From contig JARWZU010000088.1 in NCBI GenBank assembly GCA_029866215.1, positions 124,001-188,000 on the forward strand: a stretch of DNA of 64,000 bases. The letters run 5' to 3'. This document shows, one piece after another, positions 35,547 through 42,818 of this stretch. The position numbers were made by a program, and so were the translations under genes. Below the pieces are notes generated by a model. The model did not search any database. It was not told where the DNA came from and saw only the letters and a program-made list of their open reading frames with translations. Each line of letters starts with the position of its first letter. Position 1 is the stretch's first letter. This DNA is from Akkermansiaceae bacterium. GTDB taxonomy: Bacteria > Verrucomicrobiota > Verrucomicrobiia > Verrucomicrobiales > Akkermansiaceae.

Positions 35547-36290
35547 ATGTCACTGAAACTAACGCATCCTGATTCCTTCGATCCCCGAGCAGAGTCCATG
35601 ATGCAAGGGGTGGGTGGGTTCCCACCATCTGATCGGCCCCTGTTTCTCGCGGGCTACAGCGAGCTGTGCCGCATCGATCTCAGCGGAAAACGCGCTTTGG
35701 AAATTTGCGGCGGTTTTGGCAAACTCGCGGCAAGTTTGGCTGAGAATTTTCCACAAGCCGAGGTGATCGGCCTCGATCTCTACGCTGCAAGTGGTCCGGA
35801 AGTCGAAGCGTATCTTCAACGCCTGCCCGGCCTTTCCTTTGTTGCAGGCGATGCTTTTAACTTGTCAGGTTATGAGGCAGAATCGTTTGACCTTGTTTGG
35901 GGACAGGCAGCGCTCCACCACCTCTCTCATGATCTCACGAGATTGACAGAACAAGTTTCGCGCGTTCTTAAGCCCGGTGGGCGTTTTGTTTTTATTTTTG
36001 AGCCCATGGGACATAACTTGGCTGTTGCTGCAATTCGTGCGGTACGCATGGCCCAGGGGGAACTTGGTGATGAGAGCAATCTTTATCTCTCCCAGTTCGA
36101 AAAAATGGCGAATGAATTCTCTAGTTGCGAAGTGCAGATGTTCAACCTGCTCGGCTACCCGATGAAAGGGGTTTCGGATCGATTTAGGCCGTTATCTGAG
36201 GCCGTTCAAAAAATCGACTCTTGGCTATTTCAAAGTTTTCCAAAACTTCTGCGCTACGGTGCGAATTGCAATGTGATCTTCACGAAGTAA
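35547..36290 (+). CDS. Class I SAM-dependent methyltransferase
   Basis: The 247-residue protein has motif I ALEICGGFGKLAASLA near residue 50 (E-I-C-G-G-F-G in place of the usual E-x-G-x-G), LDLYAAS near 77, AGDAFNLSGYEAESFD near 99 and VLKPGGRFVFIFEP near 140. These are the order and spacing of a Rossmann-fold methyltransferase. It could methylate a sugar or a lipid intermediate in this cluster. It follows the YfhO-like gene by 88 bases. The specific acceptor is unknown. Confidence 0.8.
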   Translation: MSLKLTHPDSFDPRAESMMQGVGGFPPSDRPLFLAGYSELCRIDLSGKRALEICGGFGKLAASLAENFPQAEVIGLDLYAASGPEVEAYLQRLPGLSFVAGDAFNLSGYEAESFDLVWGQAALHHLSHDLTRLTEQVSRVLKPGGRFVFIFEPMGHNLAVAAIRAVRMAQGELGDESNLYLSQFEKMANEFSSCEVQMFNLLGYPMKGVSDRFRPLSEAVQKIDSWLFQSFPKLLRYGANCNVIFTK

Positions 36291-36376
36291 ACTTTCGAAA
36301 CTCAAACTGCAGCAGACGCCACCTCGCCGTCAAAAACATCAACTTGTAGCCTTCACCTCTCAGGCTTTCTTTTCCC

Positions 36377-37558
36377 ATGCGTTGGTTCACTTGCACTCCG
36401 ATTGCCTTTGGCGGTGGCGCAGATTTCTTTGCGCGCGACAGTGGATTGATGTGTCGTGGGTTGCAGATGTTAGGAGTTGCTTGCCATGCAGTGATGCCAG
36501 GTGAGGCGACTGCCGATGACGAGACGGATTTGATCCGCACCGATTACGCAAATCTGGAATCTCCTGAATGGTGGCGAAGCCAAGACCTCGACGGCGTAGT
36601 CCTCTATGCATGGGGTCGCCCTCGCTTCCGAAAAGTTGCCGCTGCGATTCGGCAAGCAGGAGTTTTTCTCGTGCTCAATCAGGACAACGGCGGTTTGGTT
36701 AGCCCGCTCGCCGGCTTTCGCGGATGGCTAATGGAACAGTGGATCATGACAGGGCGCGGCAGGAATCTGCGCTGCTGGATTTCTTTTCTGAAATTATTTG
36801 CTAGAGGACTCTCCTTAGGATTGGTGGTCACCGATCCACTGCGAGCGCATCATTTGAAACAGGGGGATGTGATCGCTTGCGTTTCGCCCGCCGCAGCAGG
36901 CCACTATCGTCGGTTATGCGGAGCCTATGGTGGCAGAAGATTGGCAAAACGAGTCGAGATGCTACCCCACCCGGTGGAGCCTACGTTCGCGTTGGTAGAA
37001 TGCGCTGAGCCTAAATCACGACAAGTGGTCTGCGTAGGCCGCTGGCAGGATCACTTGCAAAAACGCCCTCTGCTGATGCAGGCGGTTCTTCAAGCATTGC
37101 TAGAAAAAGATCCAACCGTGCAGGTCGAGATCATCGGGACAATCACTTCCGATCTTGAGCGCTGGCAACAATCGCTACAGCTGGACTTGCAAAACCGGGT
37201 GCACTTGCGTGGTCGCGTCGGTCGCGATCTACTCGCAACGATTCTCCGCCACTCACAAGTTTTCTACAGTCCTTCCGCATATGAAAGTTTTGGCATCGCC
37301 GCGGGTGAGGCCCTGTGTTGTGGCTGCTCGGTCGTGGCGAAACACTCGGTCTCCATGGCAACATTTGATTGGTTTGTGTCGCATGATTCCGGCCGCTTAG
37401 CTGCATCCGATGACACCGAGGGACATCTGCAAGCGTTAGAACAAGAACTTGATTGCTGGGAGCAGGGTCATCGAAATCCGAGCGCCATCTCCGATTCTTG
37501 GTGTGCCCTTCTTCACGCAAACCGAGTGGCCGAAAAAGTTCTGAACTTTAGAGTCTGA
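36377..37558 (+). CDS. Family 4 glycosyltransferase
   Basis: This 393-residue protein has a GT-B fold: FGGGADFFARDSGLMCRGL near residue 11, VVCVGRWQDHLQKRPLLM near 216 and ESFGIAAGEALCCG near 304 (E-X7-E). It begins at ATG 36377 after a pyrimidine-rich leader (CACCTCTCAGGCTTTC). The protein is expected to add a sugar in the cytoplasm. A 7-base tandem repeat array begins six bases after its stop codon. Confidence 0.83.
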   Translation: MRWFTCTPIAFGGGADFFARDSGLMCRGLQMLGVACHAVMPGEATADDETDLIRTDYANLESPEWWRSQDLDGVVLYAWGRPRFRKVAAAIRQAGVFLVLNQDNGGLVSPLAGFRGWLMEQWIMTGRGRNLRCWISFLKLFARGLSLGLVVTDPLRAHHLKQGDVIACVSPAAAGHYRRLCGAYGGRRLAKRVEMLPHPVEPTFALVECAEPKSRQVVCVGRWQDHLQKRPLLMQAVLQALLEKDPTVQVEIIGTITSDLERWQQSLQLDLQNRVHLRGRVGRDLLATILRHSQVFYSPSAYESFGIAAGEALCCGCSVVAKHSVSMATFDWFVSHDSGRLAASDDTEGHLQALEQELDCWEQGHRNPSAISDSWCALLHANRVAEKVLNFRV

Positions 37559-37563
37559 GTTTC

Positions 37564-37654
37564 CGTCCTCCGTCCTCCGTCCTCCGTCCTCCGTCCTCCG
37601 TCCTCCGTCCTCCGTCCTCCGTCCTCCGTCCTCCGTCCTCCGTCCTCCGTCCTC
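37564..37654 (+). repeat. Tandem array of 13 perfect CGTCCTC units
   Basis: Thirteen uninterrupted copies of the 7-base unit CGTCCTC span 91 bases between two glycosyltransferase genes, ending 41 bases before the ATG at 37696. Perfect short tandem arrays of this kind are prone to slipped-strand mutation. The following leader (TTTCTGCTTTCTGCTTTACC) resembles the other pyrimidine-rich leaders in the window. Confidence 0.95.
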
Positions 37655-37695
37655 CGCTTTTTGCTCTCTGCTTTCTGCTTTCTGCTTTACCTCCC

Positions 37696-38490
37696 ATGGA
37701 CTTCACCATCATCACTCCGAGTTTGAACTATGGGCGCTTCCTCGGGGACTGCCTTGCCAGTGTTGCGGGTCAGACGGACGTGACGCTGGAGCACTTGGTC
37801 TTCGATGGTGGATCAACGGATGAAAGCGCCGAGGTAGCCGCAAGATTTCCACACATTCAATGGCAGCAAGAGGTCGATCAGGGGATGTCTCACGCGATCA
37901 ACAAAGGCTTTGATCAAGCGAAGGGCGACTGGGTCATCTGGTTGAATGCCGACGATCGCCTCAAGCCTGGGGCATTGGCCATGCTTCTTCCCTTTCTTAA
38001 GAGATCCACCTCCGACGTCGTCTATGGCGATTGGGATTTCGTGAATGAACTCGGCAACTATCAACGAACCGTAAAGTCGTTAGGGTGGTCTTGGTTGATC
38101 CATATCCACCATCATTGCTATGTCGGATCGACTGCAGCATTTTATCGGCGCACGAGTGTGATCGACTCAGGCTACCGACTTCGCGAGGATTTTCGGTATG
38201 TGATGGACGGCGAGTTTTACGCACGTCTCGATTCCAACCGCAAACGCTTTGAATATGTGCCTCTGAATCTAGCAGACTTTAGAATGCACGAGTCAAATGC
38301 TTCGCAACGACACTTGGCGAAGACCCGCGATATGGAGATAATTCTCGCGGCAGAGCGACAGCACGTGGAGTCCCGTGCCATCCGCAGGGCTTACGGGATT
38401 ACACTTTTTCGAGATCCGTACTTGAACGGACTGGTCGATGGCTTGCTGTGGATTTTTACGAAAGGATGGAAGATGATCCTTAAATGGTAG
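37696..38490 (+). CDS. Family 2 glycosyltransferase
   Basis: The 264-residue GT-A enzyme has FTIITPSLNYGRFLGDCL at residue 3, FDGGSTDES near 36 and WLNADDRLKPGAL near 81, the WcaA-like pattern of GT2 enzymes of surface glycans. It resembles the middle domain of the GT fusion (WLNCDEQYLPGAL), so the two may share ancestry. It starts 41 bases after a 13-copy tandem repeat and is followed by a decayed HEPN/MNT pair. The acceptor and sugar are not known. Confidence 0.87.
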   Translation: MDFTIITPSLNYGRFLGDCLASVAGQTDVTLEHLVFDGGSTDESAEVAARFPHIQWQQEVDQGMSHAINKGFDQAKGDWVIWLNADDRLKPGALAMLLPFLKRSTSDVVYGDWDFVNELGNYQRTVKSLGWSWLIHIHHHCYVGSTAAFYRRTSVIDSGYRLREDFRYVMDGEFYARLDSNRKRFEYVPLNLADFRMHESNASQRHLAKTRDMEIILAAERQHVESRAIRRAYGITLFRDPYLNGLVDGLLWIFTKGWKMILKW

Positions 38491-38558
38491 GGTGCCGAAC
38501 ATGTTGATTCAGGAAGTCTCACTTTGACCTCATGGCACGCAAATTGTAGAATGTACTT

Positions 38559-38845
38559 GTGCGAATTTCGTCTCACCAAAAATTGATAATCCTTCATGCG
38601 GGGCATGAACAGGATCCTCAGGCGAAGGTCATCCTCTTTGGCTCACGGACGAAGGACGACCAGCGCGGGACGAAATCGATCTACTGGTGATTTCGGATCC
38701 GCTTGATTTTCGCAAGCAGTAGAAGATCCGTAGAGACATTCTCGATAAGATCGGCTGGCAAAAGCTGGATCTGTTAGTTTACCCGACTGACCAACTCGGC
38801 TCCGGAATTGCGCATTTCGCGATCAAATCAGGTATTTCATTATGA
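38559..38845 (+). pseudogene. Decayed MNT nucleotidyltransferase antitoxin (third HEPN/MNT locus)
   Basis: The first frame (GTG 38559) reads to AKVILFGSRTKDDQRG and then fails. The next frame continues DEIDLLVISDPLDFRKQ, hits TAG at 38720-38722, and resumes KIRRDILDKIGWQKLDLLVY to the stop at 38843-38845. Together these give a GS...DxD minimal nucleotidyltransferase broken by a frameshift near 38668 and one nonsense codon. Its last codon overlaps the next ATG (ATGA), as in intact HEPN/MNT pairs. The track shows none of this. Confidence 0.8.
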
Positions 38846-38940
38846 ACACAGACCCAGTTGCAATTTATTTGAGAGACAGCTTAGAGGAGCTCAGCAGGGC
38901 GCTTGCTTCGCCACTGAGTCGAACGCAGAAAATTCCTTGA
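38842..38940 (+). pseudogene. Truncated HEPN-like partner
   Basis: A 32-codon frame (MNTDPVAIYLRDSLEELSRA...) starts in the ATGA overlap with the decayed MNT gene and stops at TGA 38938-38940. The position and helical start fit the N-terminus of a HEPN toxin, but the R-X4-H-X-Y region is missing. It is best read as the remnant of the toxin of the third pair. Confidence 0.5.
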
Positions 38941-39014
38941 GCGCAAAATCCCAGTGAAGCGGTCCGCTCTTTATTTTGCGTTTTTTTGCGGCTGAACATC
39001 GACAACATTCTAAT

Positions 39015-39935
39015 ATGTCTCCTGCTTTAAAAATTGCAGCCGTATTTGCGACGATGAATCGCGCGGCTACGGCGCTGGCTTGTGTGAGGGCACTGGCCGT
39101 GCAGTCTCGCCCGCCAGATCTAGTGATCGTCGCGGATAATGTTTCTAATGACGATACAGTGACGGCGTTAGAGGCGATGGCTGCTCTGCCATTCCCCTTG
39201 ATCGTGCATCGGATGGATGAGAATCGCGGCAATGCCGGCGGCGTGAAGGAGGTTATGGAAATGGCCTTTGCTGAAGGAGTCGACGCGGTTTGGATTCTTG
39301 ATGATGATTCGTGGCCGCGCGCAGCGGCGCTGGAGGCAATGGTGGATGGACCGTGGGATCCAATGGTGGTGAGGCATCCGCTTCAGATTGACCCGCGAAC
39401 GAACCAATTCACCTGGCCCTTGCAAGTCACGGATGGCAAGGGTGGGTGGCGCCTCATTTCAAATGTGGCTGAGCTACCTGATGGTGAGTGCGTTCGTAGC
39501 AGAATTTCGTGGACGGGAGCGCTCGTTTCACGAGAGGTGCGTGAGGCAATCGGCCCCGTGAATGGCGACTTATTCATCCGTGGCGAAGATGAGGAATATC
39601 CGTTGCGCATGGAACAAGGTGGTTTCTCACAGGAAGCGAGACGAGGCGCGGTGATGGATCATCCGGGGCCGCAAAATTTAGTTTGTTGGGCTCTTCTAGG
39701 TAAGAGCTTCTTTTTTGAGCCCGGTCTCTCAGACTGGAAGATCTACTACAAGGTTCGCAACATGGTTTGGATCAAACGCAAGCAATCGGGAAACCGTCGA
39801 GCGATTCTGATGGCGACCGTCTATGCATTGGCGGCCTTCCAGATCGATGGCATCGGGCGCCTACCGTTGATTTTCAGTGCCGCCGTGGATGGCTGGCGTG
39901 GAAAACTTGGAAAATGGCAAGGCCACCCCAGTTAG
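39015..39935 (+). CDS. Family 2 glycosyltransferase (GlfT2/rhamnosyltransferase-like)
   Basis: From ATG 39015 the protein has 306 residues; the TTG at 38976 in the track adds a poorly conserved tail. IAAVFATMNRA at residue 6, VADNVSNDDT near 38, ENRGNAGGVKEVM near 68 and WILDDDSWP near 92 match the GlfT-like GT2 branch, with the DDD metal site. RGEDEEYPLR near 196 is the expected second acidic region. Relatives transfer galactofuranose or rhamnose. It is the last + strand gene of this run before a - strand VanZ-like gene. Confidence 0.85.
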   Translation: MSPALKIAAVFATMNRAATALACVRALAVQSRPPDLVIVADNVSNDDTVTALEAMAALPFPLIVHRMDENRGNAGGVKEVMEMAFAEGVDAVWILDDDSWPRAAALEAMVDGPWDPMVVRHPLQIDPRTNQFTWPLQVTDGKGGWRLISNVAELPDGECVRSRISWTGALVSREVREAIGPVNGDLFIRGEDEEYPLRMEQGGFSQEARRGAVMDHPGPQNLVCWALLGKSFFFEPGLSDWKIYYKVRNMVWIKRKQSGNRRAILMATVYALAAFQIDGIGRLPLIFSAAVDGWRGKLGKWQGHPS

Positions 39936-39987
39936 GATAAATTTTAGCACCGCCCAATGGATTTCACTTCCGCTCCCTCACCGGACC

Positions 39988-41157
39988 TTAGCGGCCCAAC
40001 GAGACAAAACGCGGTTTTGCTCTTTTGAGAAATCTCCAGATCCAAAGCGCCAAGACGACGCCTGCGAAATCGCACAGCAGATCCAGAATATCCATCCAGT
40101 CGAATCCAAAGCCAAATGCCGTTTCGGCAATTTCGATCGAAAGTGAGAGGATCATTCCAAGAGTAACTGCCGGCTTCGAACCGACCAAACTGGCGGTGAT
40201 AAGCGTTGGGATCAAAAGCATGATCACGTGCAAAATCGCCTTCGCTTCACCCACGAATGTCTTAATCCGAAGCATGAGGGACCCCTTCGGAGGGAGTTTT
40301 CCTAATGACTTGATCGCCTTCTGAGGGGGTGGCGCTGGGATTGACGGCGCCGCCAATGGCGTGGGAGCTACTCTGGGCGGTGCTTGCGCGCTGAAGCGAC
40401 CTTCCCTTTCGATCGCAAACGAAGCCCCAAACGGGCGAATCTGATGCCATGGGCCAGGCACAATGCATTGGGCACCAAGTACCACCCACATCAGAGCGGT
40501 AGCCATTCGACGAAATCGCCCAACACTTTGAAAATCGCCGATCCAAGCCCAAACCCACCATAGCCACGCTCCAGCAACGAGCCACCTGCCGATTTTCCAC
40601 CATGACGAATTGCGGATCGCCGTCGCCTCAAATTCACAAAGCTCGAGATCTCCCGATTTTCCGAGATTTTCGAGCCGTAACACCGGAGTCAGCGAACCTT
40701 CTTGCGGGCGTAGAACGAGATCCGTCCGCTTACCTCGGTGATTGAGTCGACCGGAGGCAAATGAGTCACTTGCAGACTTGGCATCGACGCCGTCTTGCCG
40801 CCACTCGATGATGCAACGCCCATCATCCCATACCTCCTTGCCGGGAATCAGATCCTCGGTGGCGATTTTTGATCGGATGTGCAGAAAGTCTCCGGGACTC
40901 ATTTTGGGCAATTCGATTAAATCGACCACCCTCGGGTGCGCCGGATCCACTCGGAGCCGGATGCGGGTCTCAGCTCCTGAGCCGAGCCACTCCACTCCTG
41001 GAGTCGGAGCGGAATGCTGCCGCAGGTACTCCGCGTTGATCATGAACGAGTCTGGAGACCGCTCGAAGCGGTGTTGCCAAATCAAGTAAACCGCCGCCCA
41101 GAGGACCAAGAAAGTCCACATGAAGGTCAATCGGCGCATGCATCGGATATTCAGCAC
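39988..41157 (-). CDS. VanZ-like membrane protein with large periplasmic insert
   Basis: The 389-residue protein has one N-terminal membrane helix (about 8-25), a soluble region with beta-rich character (about 40-185), two helices near 190-235, a proline-rich stretch (about 262-285) and a C-terminal set of three helices (310-378). LSIEIAETAFGFGFDWMDIL near 341 matches the VanZ-type E...Q/D-x-x-D pattern. The function is unknown. The gene is on the - strand, like the exosortase pair further right. Starts at 41157 or 41139 are equally possible. Confidence 0.6.
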   Translation of the reverse strand: MLNIRCMRRLTFMWTFLVLWAAVYLIWQHRFERSPDSFMINAEYLRQHSAPTPGVEWLGSGAETRIRLRVDPAHPRVVDLIELPKMSPGDFLHIRSKIATEDLIPGKEVWDDGRCIIEWRQDGVDAKSASDSFASGRLNHRGKRTDLVLRPQEGSLTPVLRLENLGKSGDLELCEFEATAIRNSSWWKIGRWLVAGAWLWWVWAWIGDFQSVGRFRRMATALMWVVLGAQCIVPGPWHQIRPFGASFAIEREGRFSAQAPPRVAPTPLAAPSIPAPPPQKAIKSLGKLPPKGSLMLRIKTFVGEAKAILHVIMLLIPTLITASLVGSKPAVTLGMILSLSIEIAETAFGFGFDWMDILDLLCDFAGVVLALWIWRFLKRAKPRFVSLGR

Positions 41158-41337
41158 GCCTTAACGGGTTTTCCAACTCAAATCCTTGTCTGTCGGCGCA
41201 TTTTGCCGGAGGCACCAACCCTCCACATTATGGGATTGCAATCGCAGCGACTCCCCCGAATATGCCTGTGCAACTAAATTGATCTACCGAAGACCAAGAG
41301 TCTCTCAAAACTTGATCATTTCTCCTCAATTTTCAAA

Positions 41338-42735
41338 ATGACAAATAGCCGAAAAGATTCCTTTGTTTTGGAAGGACTACAAATCGCCGACGCGCTGCTC
41401 GTCTTCATCTCATTCTGGCTCGGAGGCCTCATCCGATTTTCCGTAGGGCGCGGAACTCAAGATGAGGTTCTAGCGGGCGAGTCACTGAGTTGGATTCTTT
41501 TCATCGCAGTCCCACTTACCCCTCTTGCGCTGCGACAATTCGGGTTTTATCAGCACCTCAGAGACAAATCGTTTAGTACAGCCATTTCGCAAATTTTTCA
41601 AGTCCTTCTGCTCGTCACGCTGATTCTTTCGTCCTTTCTGGTGTTTACCAAACAACCTGACACGCGGCGGCTCGTTTTTGGCTTTGGTTTGCTAATCTTG
41701 GGTATGACGCTCTTCATACGAGACCGTCTCACTCAACTTTGGCTGAATTCGAGACTTAAAAAGGAGTCCGACCGTGAGCGAATCGTGATTGTAGGCACCC
41801 AAAAGGAGACTTCCGACTTGCTTGCCCAATTGGGCTTGGGCATCACCGCAAGCTGGAATTTGGTGGAGCAACTTGACCTGGCCACTTTTCAAGTTGGCGA
41901 CTTCTTCGAGTTATTGAAAAACGAATCGGTGAGTCGGGTGATCTTCGCTGCAGGCTCCTCAGAGTTTGACAAAGTCGCACTCGCTGTCGAGGCATGTGAG
42001 CTACAGGGCGTAGAGGCTTGGATTTCGGCCTCGTTCATCAGCAGTCGAATTGCCCGCCCCACCTTCGACGTGATCGGCAATAAACCGATGCTCGTATTGC
42101 GCTCGACCCCAGAACTTTCGTGGGCGCTGCTCTTTAAAGCCGTAGTTGACCGAGTCGGTGCTCCATTGCTCATCCTCGCGACCTCGCCTTTATGGATTTT
42201 CGCGGCCATCGGCATTCGATGGTCCGACCCAGGTGCACCAATTTTATTCTCCCAAATGCGGGCTGGCAGATATGGCAAGCCTTTCCGAATTTGGAAGTTC
42301 CGAACGATGGTCGCGAACGCCCCCGAATTGCTTGACCAGGTCAAAGAAAATCATGGGAATCAGATGGATGGACCGGTCTTTAAACTCAAGAACGACCCAA
42401 GGATTTTCCCCTTCGGCGCACTGCTTCGTAAGCTTAGCATCGACGAACTCCCACAGCTTTTGAATGTATTCTCTGGTGAAATGAGCTTGGTAGGACCAAG
42501 GCCTCTTCCAACCTACGAAGTGGATGCATTTTCCGAGATCACCTATCGTCGCCGCTTGAGCGTGAAGCCCGGGATCACTTGTGAATGGCAGGCCGGAGGG
42601 CGCAATAAAATCACCAGTTTCGATGCATGGGTGAAGATGGATCTCGAATACATCGACAACTGGTCGTTGCTTCTCGACTTAAAAATTCTGCTTAAGACGA
42701 TTCCCGCAGTATTGTTCAGCAAGGGCGCGTCTTGA
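41338..42735 (+). CDS. Undecaprenyl-phosphate sugar phosphotransferase (initiating enzyme)
   Basis: The 465-residue protein has four or five N-terminal membrane segments, a central Rossmann-like region and a C-terminal bacterial sugar transferase domain. KFRTMVANAPE near residue 320 and LPQLLNVFSGEMSLVGPRP near 368 are the hallmark motifs of WcaJ/WbaP-type enzymes. It transfers a sugar-1-phosphate to undecaprenyl phosphate, the first committed step of the glycan. In exosortase-linked loci this gene class is common. It ends 83 bases before a second O-antigen ligase-like gene. Confidence 0.92.
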   Translation: MTNSRKDSFVLEGLQIADALLVFISFWLGGLIRFSVGRGTQDEVLAGESLSWILFIAVPLTPLALRQFGFYQHLRDKSFSTAISQIFQVLLLVTLILSSFLVFTKQPDTRRLVFGFGLLILGMTLFIRDRLTQLWLNSRLKKESDRERIVIVGTQKETSDLLAQLGLGITASWNLVEQLDLATFQVGDFFELLKNESVSRVIFAAGSSEFDKVALAVEACELQGVEAWISASFISSRIARPTFDVIGNKPMLVLRSTPELSWALLFKAVVDRVGAPLLILATSPLWIFAAIGIRWSDPGAPILFSQMRAGRYGKPFRIWKFRTMVANAPELLDQVKENHGNQMDGPVFKLKNDPRIFPFGALLRKLSIDELPQLLNVFSGEMSLVGPRPLPTYEVDAFSEITYRRRLSVKPGITCEWQAGGRNKITSFDAWVKMDLEYIDNWSLLLDLKILLKTIPAVLFSKGAS

Positions 42736-42818
42736 AAATCGCCCTTAACCCACGACGGTTTGCGCGCCCAGCCGCCTCGTGAGGATCATCGCTGGATCAT
42801 TGATCAATTCTTGATTTC

